Below are positions 10,685 through 18,668 of a stretch of DNA of 64,000 nt, one piece after another. Under the pieces are notes generated by a model, which was given only the letters and a program-made list of their open reading frames with translations, was not told where the DNA came from and searched no databases. Source of the DNA: Paenibacillus shirakamiensis (GTDB lineage: Bacteria; Bacillota; Bacilli; Paenibacillales; Paenibacillaceae); NCBI RefSeq assembly GCF_017874255.1, contig NZ_JAGGLD010000001.1:186001-250000 (forward strand). Reading direction: 5' to 3'. How positions within the stretch are numbered: the first letter of the stretch is position 1; each line of letters opens with the position of its first letter. The translations under genes and the position numbers were made by a program.

Positions 10685-10714
10685 CTACACTAGAGTAATA
10701 CGGAGCTAGTGTAG
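10685..10714. repeat. Perfect 9-bp inverted repeat over the ECF promoter
   Basis: CTACACTAG (10685-10693) and CTAGTGTAG (10706-10714) form a perfect inverted repeat with a 12-base gap. It covers the -10 and spacer of the reverse-strand promoter, so it could be an operator. Confidence 0.6.
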
Positions 10715-10725
10715 GATTGGTTTCA
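10699..10725 (-). promoter_or_regulatory. ECF (SigW-like) promoter for the Tim44-like/YxcD-like operon
   Basis: On the reverse strand TGAAAC (10725-10720) and CGTA (10702-10699) are 17 bases apart, about 50 bases ahead of the start codon. SigW of B. subtilis recognises TGAAAC-N16/17-CGTA. No competing SigA promoter was seen on this strand. Confidence 0.65.
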
Positions 10726-10858
10726 AGAATATACATTTTATTTTACCCAAGTATTGGACCCTTAATCTTAGGTATAATGAACGCCTTTTTATCGCAATCT
10801 ACAAAAGGAATAAATCTCTATAAGTTTTCTTGTAGAAAAGGCAGGTGTTCTCCAACCA

Positions 10859-11227
10859 ATGGGTGAAAAAAACATTTTGGCTTATTTCAAAAGTCCTGAA
10901 GAAGCGGAAGAAGCCGCACATAAATTGCAGGCTATTAGAGTAGAGGAAATATCGATTGATCGTTTCGGTAAATATCCGGGTAGAGGATACTCGCCGGTGA
11001 ATATGTTAGCAGGCAGCTTCACTAGTCTAGCCGCTATTACGCAGGATGCGGGATTGTTTGATGCGTCGAGCAGTATTATGGCTGCAGCTGATCCAGCCGC
11101 AAGTGGCATGAGTGATGGAGGAGCTGGGGGTCCGACAGGTAGAGATATTTTGCTTACTGTTATTGTAGGGGAAGAGACACACCATCAAGCGCTTAGGATT
11201 ATTGAAGACGCGGGCGGCTTGATCTGA
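10859..11227 (+). CDS. Conserved hypothetical protein, possibly YflT-like
   Basis: This is a 122-residue soluble protein. Residues 3-33 (NILAYFKSPEEAEEAAHKLQ) and the last 25 residues (VIVGEETHHQALRIIEDAGG) form a split ferredoxin-like pattern seen in small stress proteins related to YflT/GsiB-type families. The middle (about 45-90) is Ala/Gly/Ser-rich and poorly ordered. I do not recognise a specific function. The ribosome site is weak (an AGG about 15 bases ahead of the ATG). A TATAAT at 10773-10778 is the only promoter-like element. The leader contains a CTACAA...TTGTAG hairpin around 10800-10835. Confidence 0.6.
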   Translation: MGEKNILAYFKSPEEAEEAAHKLQAIRVEEISIDRFGKYPGRGYSPVNMLAGSFTSLAAITQDAGLFDASSSIMAAADPAASGMSDGGAGGPTGRDILLTVIVGEETHHQALRIIEDAGGLI

Positions 11228-11282
11228 ACAATTTAGCCAATAAGCGAATTTAACTATATTTCAAGGGAAGAAGGAGTTCGCA

Positions 11283-11456
11283 ATGACCAAACAATCCGAT
11301 TATACCCAGCGTTTCTCTGGTAAAGTACCAAGCACGCTTAAGGGAAGTGCCGAAGACGTAGAATTTTCTGAGGATCGTGCTGATCATGAAGACTGGGAAG
11401 CACTTCAGCGTAGTGAACGGGCAGATGCACGTCAAAAAGGGAATCGCAAAGTGTAA
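11283..11456 (+). CDS. YfhD-like small protein (57 aa)
   Basis: This short gene encodes MTKQSDYTQRFSG and so on, 57 residues, highly charged and without hydrophobic segments. The central pattern DVEFSEDRADHEDWEALQRSE followed by RADARQ resembles the YfhD family of small, probably disordered proteins in Bacillales. AAGGAG lies 6 bases ahead of the ATG and a strong terminator follows the stop by 22 bases, both supporting a real gene. It is 55 bases downstream of the preceding gene and may share its transcript. Its function is unknown. Confidence 0.7.
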   Translation: MTKQSDYTQRFSGKVPSTLKGSAEDVEFSEDRADHEDWEALQRSERADARQKGNRKV

Positions 11457-11478
11457 TTGCACTCGTGATATCGAAGTA

Positions 11479-11507
11479 AGCCGCCCTAGGCCAGGGGCGG
11501 TTTTTTT
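11479..11507 (+). terminator. Terminator after the YfhD-like gene
   Basis: CCGCCC pairs with GGGCGG around the loop, followed by seven Ts (11501-11507). Confidence 0.9.
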
Positions 11508-11522
11508 GTGTGTAAAGTATTT

Positions 11523-11551
11523 TTGTCTCCATTCACAATGTATAGTACAAT
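11523..11551 (+). promoter_or_regulatory. SigA-type promoter for prmA
   Basis: TTGTCT (11523-11528) and TACAAT (11546-11551) are 17 bases apart, 37 bases ahead of the prmA start. Confidence 0.65.
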
Positions 11552-11588
11552 AAATGTTACGCATAAGAATGAGGAGGACTTTTTTTAC

Positions 11589-12554
11589 ATGAATTGGAAA
11601 GAGCTTACAATACATACTTCGGAACAAGCAGTAGAGATGATTACGAATTTCCTGCACGAAGCGGGAGCAGGCGGGGTCACTATTGAAGAAGCCGTTAACT
11701 ATAGCAAACTGCAAGATACTTCATTTGGACAGTTCTATGAACTCCAGCCGAATGGAATTGCTGAAGGTGAAGCTAGAATTAAAGGTTATTTCCCTGAGAC
11801 CTCTGAGATTAATGGGGTTATAGCCCAAATTAAGCCCCGAATTGAGGAACTAAGTGATTTTGGGATTGATACAGGCGAAGTGGATTACCAAGTGAAAGAT
11901 GTACATGAAGATGATTGGGCTAATAATTGGAAACAGTATTTCAAGCCGATTCGTGTCTCAGAGCGTCTTACCATTAAGCCAACGTGGGAAGCGTACACGC
12001 CATCAAGTCCTGATGAGCGCATCATCGAGATCGACCCGGGAATGGCCTTTGGAACAGGCACTCATCCTACAACAGCGCTATGTCTTCGTGCATTAGAAGG
12101 TATTATTCGTGAAGGTGATGAAGTAGTAGATGTAGGAACAGGCTCAGGAATTCTTGCAATTGGCTCCATTCTTCTTGGAGCAAAGCATGTTCTTGCTATT
12201 GATTTGGATCCCGTAGCGGTAGCCAGCGCGAAAGAGAATACTTTATTGAACCAATTAGATGATCACATTACGGTTCATGAAAGTGATCTGCTTGCTGTGC
12301 TGAATCAAGGTACAGAAGGCCTTGGTGTAAAGTTACCTGTTCGCATTGTAGTTGCGAATATATTGGCTGAAGTGATTTTGCTATTTATTGATGATGTCTA
12401 TCAAGCGCTTGAACCTGGTGGATACTATATCACTTCGGGCATATATAAAAATAAAGAAGCGTTAGTGCAAGAGGCTTTGATTGCCTCCGGATTTGAAATT
12501 GTTGAAGCTGCGCGTGAAGAAGACTGGGTTGCTTTTGTAGCCAGAAAGAGGTAA
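11589..12554 (+). CDS. prmA: Ribosomal protein L11 methyltransferase PrmA
   Basis: PrmA trimethylates lysines and the N-terminus of ribosomal protein L11 using S-adenosylmethionine. The ATG at 11589 (MNWKELTIHT) gives 321 residues, the usual length, and GAGGAGG sits upstream; earlier in-frame codons would add a non-homologous tail. An N-terminal L11-recognition domain (about 1-90) precedes the methyltransferase, with FGTGTHPTT at 154-162 and the SAM motif DVGTGSG at 181-187. VVANILAEVI further on matches the catalytic NxL region. In B. subtilis the gene directly follows dnaJ; here about 1.8 kb of small genes lies between. Confidence 0.96.
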   Translation: MNWKELTIHTSEQAVEMITNFLHEAGAGGVTIEEAVNYSKLQDTSFGQFYELQPNGIAEGEARIKGYFPETSEINGVIAQIKPRIEELSDFGIDTGEVDYQVKDVHEDDWANNWKQYFKPIRVSERLTIKPTWEAYTPSSPDERIIEIDPGMAFGTGTHPTTALCLRALEGIIREGDEVVDVGTGSGILAIGSILLGAKHVLAIDLDPVAVASAKENTLLNQLDDHITVHESDLLAVLNQGTEGLGVKLPVRIVVANILAEVILLFIDDVYQALEPGGYYITSGIYKNKEALVQEALIASGFEIVEAAREEDWVAFVARKR

Positions 12555-13240
12555 TGATGGATTTTTTGGACCGAATATTATATATCCCGCTTGACCGGTT
12601 ACCCTTTTATTTAATTACTTTGATTATTGCCTTTACAATACATGAATTCAGTCATGCCTACTTTGCGAATAAGTTTGGAGATCCGACGGCCAAATTGCTG
12701 GGTAGAGTTACCCTTAATCCAGCCGTACACTTTGATTTATTTGGGATTATCCTTCTCCTGATCGCCGGATTTGGTTGGGCAAGGCCCGTGCCTGTGAATC
12801 GGGACAATTTCAGCAAACCTAGACTGATGGGGATTATTGTATCTGCGGCGGGACCGCTTAGCAATTTGCTGCTTGCAGTAATTGGAACGCTCGTCTATGC
12901 GATGCTAAATCATTTCGGAGCACTGGAATCCATTGATAACGAAAAATTACTGTCAGCTATTCGAATTTTCTTCAATACATTCAATTTAATGAATTTTTTC
13001 TTGTTCCTGTTTAATTTAATTCCGCTTCCTCCTCTAGATGGATATAGAATTATTGAAGATTTGGCGCCTCGCTCGATATTAGGAGACTTGAAGCGCTTAG
13101 AACAGTGGGCTGTTTTTATATTTTTATTAATTATGATTGTTCCGCCTCTTCAGAACTATACGATTAGACCTTTATATGCCTTTGCTAACTATATGTATCT
13201 GGAATTCTTCTATGCTTTTCAATACTTAATAGGAGGTTAA
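12554..13240 (+). CDS. Site-2 protease family (M50B) membrane metalloprotease
   Basis: This is a 228-residue membrane protein of the short M50 group. HEFSH at 30-34 inside the first helix gives the zinc ligands and catalytic Glu, and LDG at 161-163 after NLIPLPP is the third-ligand motif. There are about five or six membrane segments and no PDZ domain, so it is a minimal intramembrane protease like the YwhC/YdbD-type proteins of Bacillota. The start ATG overlaps the prmA stop by one base (TAATG), so translation is probably coupled. The substrate is unknown; there is no anti-sigma gene beside it. Confidence 0.88.
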   Translation: MMDFLDRILYIPLDRLPFYLITLIIAFTIHEFSHAYFANKFGDPTAKLLGRVTLNPAVHFDLFGIILLLIAGFGWARPVPVNRDNFSKPRLMGIIVSAAGPLSNLLLAVIGTLVYAMLNHFGALESIDNEKLLSAIRIFFNTFNLMNFFLFLFNLIPLPPLDGYRIIEDLAPRSILGDLKRLEQWAVFIFLLIMIVPPLQNYTIRPLYAFANYMYLEFFYAFQYLIGG

Positions 13241-13331
13241 ATCCTCCTGATTTCAACGTATTTATTCTGGTCAGTGGATGTCAAACGTTGTATGATGGAC
13301 TCTGGTCATTTTTGGACAAGGATGGTTAAAG

Positions 13332-14096
13332 ATGCAGCGATATTTTATTCCAACAGATCAGTTTGGAGATTCAGAAGTTGTCATTACAGGTGAGGATGCT
13401 AGGCATATTGCTAGAGTCATGCGCGGTAAGCCGAAAGATCAGGTGATTGTCAGCGACGGGATTTCCCGGGAAGCGGTAGTGGAGCTTGTACTCGTAGATC
13501 CTCTCGAAGTTACGGCTGTGATTATCGAGACAATGGATATGTCCCAAGAAGCTTGGTTACAAGTTACAGTAGCCCAAAGTTTACCCAAAGGGGACAAAAT
13601 GGAACTGGTAATTCAGAAGTGCACGGAGATTGGTGCTACAGCCTTTGTACCCTTCCTCTCTGAACGAACGATTGTACAATACGATGAGCGTAAAGAAGAT
13701 AAACGGGTAACGCGGTGGCGCAAGATTGCCAAGGAAGCAGCGGAACAAGCTCACCGAAGCAAAGTGCCAGATATAGAGTTTTCACACTCATGGAAGCAAT
13801 TACTTCAGACGTTTGAGAGCTATGATCTAGTGCTGTTGTGCTACGAGAAAGAAGAAGGACGGCAGTTAAGAGATGTACTGCAGCCTTTTGTAGAGAATAT
13901 GGATCGAAGCCGAACCTACCGCATGCTTATTGCAGTAGGCCCCGAAGGTGGACTAACGGAGAAGGAAGTACAGCAAGCAGAAACCTCAGGAGCCCTTAGT
14001 ATTGGGCTTGGCCGAAGAATTCTTAGAACAGAGACGGCTGCTATGGCAGCTCTGACCTGTATGCTGTATGAAACCGGAGAAATGGGGGGAGTGTGA
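13332..14096 (+). CDS. rsmE: 16S rRNA (uracil(1498)-N(3))-methyltransferase RsmE
   Basis: RsmE methylates U1498 in helix 44 of 16S rRNA. The 254 residues comprise an N-terminal PUA-like domain (1-70) and a SPOUT methyltransferase domain with the trefoil-knot motifs GPEGG (203-207) and LGRRILRTETA (227-237). It corresponds to B. subtilis YqeU and is followed within 4 bases by mtaB (YqeV), as in Bacillus. AAGGATGG lies upstream of the start. I see nothing unusual in it. Confidence 0.96.
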   Translation: MQRYFIPTDQFGDSEVVITGEDARHIARVMRGKPKDQVIVSDGISREAVVELVLVDPLEVTAVIIETMDMSQEAWLQVTVAQSLPKGDKMELVIQKCTEIGATAFVPFLSERTIVQYDERKEDKRVTRWRKIAKEAAEQAHRSKVPDIEFSHSWKQLLQTFESYDLVLLCYEKEEGRQLRDVLQPFVENMDRSRTYRMLIAVGPEGGLTEKEVQQAETSGALSIGLGRRILRTETAAMAALTCMLYETGEMGGV

Positions 14097-14100
14097 GCAT

Positions 14101-15444
14101 ATGCCATCCGTAGCCTTTTACACATTGGGATGCAAAGTTAATTTCTATGATACGGAAGCCATTTGGCAACTCTTCAAAAATGAGGGATATGAACAGGTTG
14201 ATTTTGAACAGACAGCCGATGTCTATTTGATAAATACCTGTACAGTAACCAATACTGGAGATAAGAAAAGCCGTCAAATTATCCGCCGAGCTGTTCGCCG
14301 GAATCCGGATGCGATTGTAGCTGTTACGGGTTGTTATGCTCAGACTTCTCCTGCGGAGATATTAGATATTCCAGGCGTAGATCTCGTAATTGGAACTCAA
14401 GATCGAGAGAACATTATGCCATTCATTAAGCAAATTCAACATGAGCGTAAGCCTATTAATGCGGTACATAACATTATGAAGACACGTGAATTTGAAGAGC
14501 TGGACGTACCTGATTTTGCGGATCGAACCCGGGCATTCCTCAAAATTCAGGAGGGCTGTAACAATTTCTGCACCTTCTGCATTATTCCATGGTCCAGAGG
14601 CCTCTCGCGTAGTCGGGACCCCGAAAGTGTCATAAAGCAAGCCCGGTCTTTGGTCCAAGCAGGATTTAAGGAAATTGTATTAACAGGAATTCATACCGGT
14701 GGGTATGGAGATGACTTGGATCATTATCGCTTAGCTGATTTGTTATGGGATCTGGATAAAATAGAGGGTCTTGAACGCATTCGTATCAGCTCCATTGAAG
14801 CAAGTCAGATTGATGAGAAGATGCTGGATGTGTTGAAGAATTCATCGAAGATGTCGCGTCATTTTCATATTCCTTTGCAGGCGGGGAGTGATGAAGTCTT
14901 GAAGCGGATGCGACGTAAATATACAATCGCGGAATTCGAAGAGAAAATCAGACTGATTCGTGAATTTATGCCAGAGGTGGCCATAACAACGGACATTATC
15001 GTAGGTTTCCCTGGAGAGACGGATGTTTTGTTCCAGCAAGGTTTTGAAGCAATGAAGCGCATTGGATTCTCTGAAATGCATGTCTTCCCATATTCCAAGC
15101 GTACTGGTACTCCAGCGGCTCGGATGGAAGATCAGGTGGACGAAGAGGTAAAGAATGCTCGTGTTCACAATCTTATTGATCTATCTGAACAAATGCAGCT
15201 CGCTTATGCTGAAAAATTTGTAGGTCAGGTGCTTAGTGTAATTCCTGAGCGGGATGACAAAGGACTTTGCGGTGAGGGTAAGCTGATGGGTTATAGTGAT
15301 AACTATCTGCAGATTCTATTTGATGGGCCCGAAGAACTTCGAGGTCAAGTATGCTTGGTGCAATTAACGAAAGCAGGGGTTAATACTTGTGAAGGACAAT
15401 TAGTTCGCGTTCTTGAAGGTATGCCTGAACTTGTCGTACAGTAA
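14101..15444 (+). CDS. mtaB: tRNA t6A37 methylthiotransferase MtaB
   Basis: MtaB converts t6A37 to ms2t6A in tRNAs that read ANN codons. It is a radical SAM enzyme with two Fe-S clusters: an N-terminal one held by C11, C47 and C78, and the SAM-binding one at C153-x3-C157-x2-C160. A TRAM RNA-binding domain forms the last 60 residues or so. The ATG at 14101 (MPSVAFYTLGCKVNF) gives 447 residues and is preceded by GGGGGGAGTG inside the end of rsmE; an upstream in-frame ATG at 14068 would lie within rsmE. It matches B. subtilis YqeV in position and length. Confidence 0.96.
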   Translation: MPSVAFYTLGCKVNFYDTEAIWQLFKNEGYEQVDFEQTADVYLINTCTVTNTGDKKSRQIIRRAVRRNPDAIVAVTGCYAQTSPAEILDIPGVDLVIGTQDRENIMPFIKQIQHERKPINAVHNIMKTREFEELDVPDFADRTRAFLKIQEGCNNFCTFCIIPWSRGLSRSRDPESVIKQARSLVQAGFKEIVLTGIHTGGYGDDLDHYRLADLLWDLDKIEGLERIRISSIEASQIDEKMLDVLKNSSKMSRHFHIPLQAGSDEVLKRMRRKYTIAEFEEKIRLIREFMPEVAITTDIIVGFPGETDVLFQQGFEAMKRIGFSEMHVFPYSKRTGTPAARMEDQVDEEVKNARVHNLIDLSEQMQLAYAEKFVGQVLSVIPERDDKGLCGEGKLMGYSDNYLQILFDGPEELRGQVCLVQLTKAGVNTCEGQLVRVLEGMPELVVQ

Positions 15445-15537
15445 GATCTTACAGCAAGGATTTCGCCTGCGCCGCAGGATGGAGTCCTTGTTGTTCACAT
15501 AGGAAGAGAAACTGGCTTATAAGGGAGGCACATCATT

Positions 15538-15969
15538 ATGCGAATGAAAGAAATTTCGGCCGGTGGGGTCGTGTACCGTAACACTTCGCAAGGCATTGAG
15601 GTTCAGTTAATTACAGATCGTTATGGTAAGATCTCTTTTGCGAAGGGAAAGAGAGAAGCCGGGGAGACGATTGAACAAACCGCACTTCGTGAGATTGTAG
15701 AAGAGACTGGAGTAGAGGGAAGAATCATTCAGTCTATTGATATTATTGCTTATACGTATCAGCATTCGGAACATGGTGAAGTAGATAAGGAAGTTCATTA
15801 CTACCTTGTGGAAAGTAAAGGCGGAGAACTGCGTCCTCAAATTGAAGAAATTCGCGGTGTGGCTTGGTATGAACCCAAGGAAGCTTGGGAGAAGCAACAG
15901 AAGTCGGGTTATGATAACAATGATTTTATATTGGAAAAAGGTTTAAAATTACTCGGCTTTGATTTTTAG
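15538..15969 (+). CDS. Nudix hydrolase
   Basis: This is a 143-residue single-domain Nudix pyrophosphohydrolase. The Nudix box G-x5-E-x7-REIVEETG lies at about 37-59 (G37, E43, R51, E52, E55, E56) and is complete, so the protein should bind Mg and be active. The start MRMKEISAGGVVYR is typical of the family and of related AP4A or (d)NTP hydrolases. GGGAGGCAC precedes the ATG. A nested hairpin (about 15452-15492) without a T-run lies between mtaB and this gene. The substrate cannot be predicted from sequence alone. Confidence 0.88.
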   Translation: MRMKEISAGGVVYRNTSQGIEVQLITDRYGKISFAKGKREAGETIEQTALREIVEETGVEGRIIQSIDIIAYTYQHSEHGEVDKEVHYYLVESKGGELRPQIEEIRGVAWYEPKEAWEKQQKSGYDNNDFILEKGLKLLGFDF

Positions 15970-16021
15970 GCAATCCATATATAAGCAGAACTATATAGGA
16001 GAAAATCTTACATAGTCCAGT

Positions 16022-17017
16022 TTAACTCTCACTCATTTTAAATCTAGGATGTCTCCACATGGGCAGATAACATAAAGGTAGCGCACCCACAGAACAGATG
16101 ATATTGAACAAGGTCTGACTGTGGGCAATTTGCGTGGCTGGATCGTCTGAGAATAGAGCAGACATATGCTGTAGCGCGGATATCATGGGCAAGAAGAGCA
16201 GGGCTCCCCCTACATTGAGTGCAACATGTGACCATGCCACAAAACTGCCGGATCTGGTACCTCCAATCGAGGCAAGAAGTGCAGTGACACAAGTACCGAC
16301 ATTTGATCCAATGACCATAGCAATGCCTAATTCCACAGGTAAGGCGCCCGTACCCACGAGCGTCATCGTCATTCCTATAACCGCAGCACTACTGTGGATA
16401 AGTGCGGTTAGGATTGCGCCAGCCGCAGCTCCCCATAGTACACTATCCGCAGCACGAGTAGTGAACCACTCTAGTACACCAGCGGCTTGAAGAGTTGGGC
16501 TGATCGATTGCATCCACCGTATGGCAATCATAATTATGCTGAACCCTGCACTGGCAAGGGCGGCATGTTGTAACGAGCGTAAACGATGTAACCACAGCTG
16601 CGGATAATTAGCTAACATTTCGCTAGCGATAATAGTGGCAGTCCATAGACTGACAGAGAAAAGCAATAAGGGTAACCCAAGTGTGGTGAAATTGAAGGCG
16701 ATCAGTTCCGTGGTTAGACAAGTCCCGATGTTACCGCCTAGAATAATGCCAAGGCTGCGGGCATAAGTAAGAATCCCTGCATTCACAAGCCCCATGGTCA
16801 TAACGGTGACCGCTGTGCTGCTCTGTAGGATGGCTGTAATCCCTGTACTGAATAACAGGCCTCTCAGCGGTGTGGTGGTGGATGCATTTAGTACGCGAAC
16901 GAGTCTAGGTCCAGCCCAAGCTTGCAAAGAAGATTCCATAATCTTCATACCAAATAAGAAGAGAGCAAGTCCAAACAGAAGTGGAATAACAATTTCACGG
17001 AGTATAAGCAATTTCAA
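16022..17017 (-). CDS. Na/Pi cotransporter family protein (YqeW-like)
   Basis: This is a 331-residue integral membrane protein with two repeated halves. Each carries the Na/Pi cotransporter signature: ILQSSTAVTVMTMG and GGNIGTCLT in the first, LIHSSAAVIGMTM and GSNVGTCVTA in the second. It likely moves phosphate with sodium. There is no PhoU domain at the C-terminus, unlike longer NptA proteins. In B. subtilis yqeW also follows yqeV (mtaB), so the position agrees. It is on the opposite strand to its neighbours with its own promoter, and AAGAAGGGA lies ahead of the ATG. Confidence 0.9.
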   Translation of the reverse strand: MKLLILREIVIPLLFGLALFLFGMKIMESSLQAWAGPRLVRVLNASTTTPLRGLLFSTGITAILQSSTAVTVMTMGLVNAGILTYARSLGIILGGNIGTCLTTELIAFNFTTLGLPLLLFSVSLWTATIIASEMLANYPQLWLHRLRSLQHAALASAGFSIIMIAIRWMQSISPTLQAAGVLEWFTTRAADSVLWGAAAGAILTALIHSSAAVIGMTMTLVGTGALPVELGIAMVIGSNVGTCVTALLASIGGTRSGSFVAWSHVALNVGGALLFLPMISALQHMSALFSDDPATQIAHSQTLFNIICSVGALPLCYLPMWRHPRFKMSES

Positions 17018-17047
17018 TCCCTTCTTTTCCTTTAGAAATGAAGACTT

Positions 17048-17075
17048 AATATAACGTTATGCGGATTGGCTACAA
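17048..17075 (-). promoter_or_regulatory. SigA-type promoter for the Na/Pi transporter gene
   Basis: On the reverse strand TTGTAG (17075-17070) and TATATT (17053-17048) are 16 bases apart, about 30 bases ahead of the start codon. Confidence 0.55.
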
Positions 17076-17122
17076 GGCATGACAGGCATCAAGATGAAGT
17101 AACCTGAAGGAGTGATGATGCA

Positions 17123-18484
17123 GTGGCATCTGTAATATTAAAGCGTAGTCGAAAAAAGAGATTGGAAAAGGCTCATCCCTGGGTCTATAGCAACGAGATT
17201 GAGTCGACCACAGGAGAACCGGTGCCGGGTCAATTGGTTCAGATTCTGAACCATCAACAGCGATATTTGGCTACGGGATACTATAATCCTAAGTCTCAAA
17301 TTACCGTGCGTGTTGTATCTTATCCTGCATTAGAAGAGATGGATCTCGCCTTTTTCATGAGCCGTTTCCAAGCTTGCCTGGAGCATAGAAATCGCTTTGT
17401 AAAAGAAAATGCATATCGACTTGTCTATGGAGAGGCAGATTTCCTTCCAGGACTTATTGTCGATCGATTTGGAGATGTGTTAGTGCTTCAGCTCCTTACT
17501 CTAGCTATGGATCAGCGTAAAGACCTTATTGTACAAGCTTTAGTTGAAGTAGTGGGTCCGCAAGGGATTTATGAACGAAGTGACGTTAGTGTACGGGAGA
17601 TGGAAGGGCTAGAACAGAAGAAAGGACCATTATATGGGACTTGTCCTCGTCATGTGACTGTGAAAGAGAATGGTCTATCCATCACTGTAGATATCGAGGA
17701 AGGCCAGAAGACAGGCTATTTCTTCGACCAACGGGAAAATCGTGCTTCCATCGAACCGTTAATGACAGGATGGGGAGGACGCAGTGGAATTTCCATGCAG
17801 GAGGTCACTCGTGAATCTGGCGAACTTGCTGTAGTTCCTACCAATAGCAAAGGCAAAGAAGTCACCTTCCCTTTCTGGGATGGGGCAACAGTATTGGAAT
17901 GCTTTTCACACACGGGTAGTTTTACGCTTCATGCTTGTAAGTACGGCGCCAAGAAAGTGACTTGTCTAGACATTTCAGAACATGCGATTGAGAGTGCGAA
18001 GGAAAACGTGGAACTCAATGGATTTATTGAGCGTGTAGAGTTCGTAGTGGCCGATGCTTTTGATTACCTAAGAACCCAAGTCAAAGGTGTAGATGAGCGG
18101 CATAAAAGGGCGCAAGGCAAAGCGGATACTTCCGTACCGATGACCGCAGGCGGTGGGCGCACATGGGATGTCGTTATTCTTGATCCGCCGGCCTTTGCTA
18201 AGACCAAGAGTGCCGTACCTGGGGCGGTTCGTGGCTACAAAGATATTAATCTACACGGCATGAAGCTGGTAAACGAAGGGGGATACCTCGTTACGGCGAG
18301 TTGTTCTTATCATATGCGTCCAGAATTATTTTTGGACACGATTATGGATGCGGCTGAAGATGCAGGTAAAATTTTAAGGTTAATTGAATGGCGTGCCGCA
18401 GGCAAAGATCATCCTCAGATTCTTGGGGTTGATGAAGGGCACTATTTGAAATTTGCGATTTTTGAAGTTCGCAGCAAAAAGTAA
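17123..18484 (+). CDS. Class I rRNA methyltransferase, RlmI/YwbD-like
   Basis: This is a 453-residue SAM-dependent methyltransferase with an N-terminal PUA domain (about 1-75; KRSRKKRLEKAHPWVYSNEI), a linker domain, and a Rossmann domain with SAM motif ECFSHTGSFT and catalytic-region motif DPPAFAK. Relatives (RlmI, RlmL C-terminal half, YwbD) methylate cytosines in 23S rRNA. The usual length is near 400; the extra residues lie in two inserts at about 214-252 and 320-347, both hydrophilic. The GTG start at 17123 is chosen for AAGGAG about 10 bases ahead and the MASVILKRS N-terminus. A strong terminator follows. Confidence 0.88.
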   Translation: MASVILKRSRKKRLEKAHPWVYSNEIESTTGEPVPGQLVQILNHQQRYLATGYYNPKSQITVRVVSYPALEEMDLAFFMSRFQACLEHRNRFVKENAYRLVYGEADFLPGLIVDRFGDVLVLQLLTLAMDQRKDLIVQALVEVVGPQGIYERSDVSVREMEGLEQKKGPLYGTCPRHVTVKENGLSITVDIEEGQKTGYFFDQRENRASIEPLMTGWGGRSGISMQEVTRESGELAVVPTNSKGKEVTFPFWDGATVLECFSHTGSFTLHACKYGAKKVTCLDISEHAIESAKENVELNGFIERVEFVVADAFDYLRTQVKGVDERHKRAQGKADTSVPMTAGGGRTWDVVILDPPAFAKTKSAVPGAVRGYKDINLHGMKLVNEGGYLVTASCSYHMRPELFLDTIMDAAEDAGKILRLIEWRAAGKDHPQILGVDEGHYLKFAIFEVRSKK

Positions 18485-18499
18485 ATCCTTCCATAATTA

Positions 18500-18524
18500 A
18501 GGCACCCAGGCGGGTGCCTTTTTT
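18500..18524 (+). terminator. Terminator after the RlmI-like gene
   Basis: GGCACCC pairs with GGGTGCC around a short AGGC loop, followed by six or more Ts. Confidence 0.93.
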
Positions 18525-18602
18525 GTATGGCATAAGGGTCCTACAGCAATGTCTGCTGCCGATAAATGACAAACGTACGTTCTCTCTTTTGGAGGGAGGT
18601 TA

Positions 18603-18611
18603 TGCTATACT
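18603..18611 (+). promoter_or_regulatory. Extended -10 promoter for addB
   Basis: TG-C-TATACT is a good extended -10 element, 58 bases ahead of the addB start. The base 17 positions upstream (TCTCTT, 18583-18588) is a poor -35, as extended -10 promoters allow. Confidence 0.55.
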
Positions 18612-18668
18612 AGTCTTTATCGAACAGTTCGTCCATCTGGACGCATACGGATGAGTAGGAGGGGTTAA

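Noticed and set aside
10754..10778. TTGGAC...TATAAT ahead of the 122-residue protein gene
   Set aside because: The spacer is only 13 bases, too short for SigA; the -10 alone is noted in the gene entry.
15452..15492. Nested hairpin between mtaB and the Nudix gene as a terminator
   Set aside because: The stem is real but no T-run follows, so it was not called as an intrinsic terminator.
18621..18631. CGAAC-A-GTTCG inverted repeat upstream of addB, reminiscent of a LexA box
   Set aside because: The Gram-positive LexA box needs four bases between CGAAC and GTTCG; here there is one. It is also downstream of the likely promoter.
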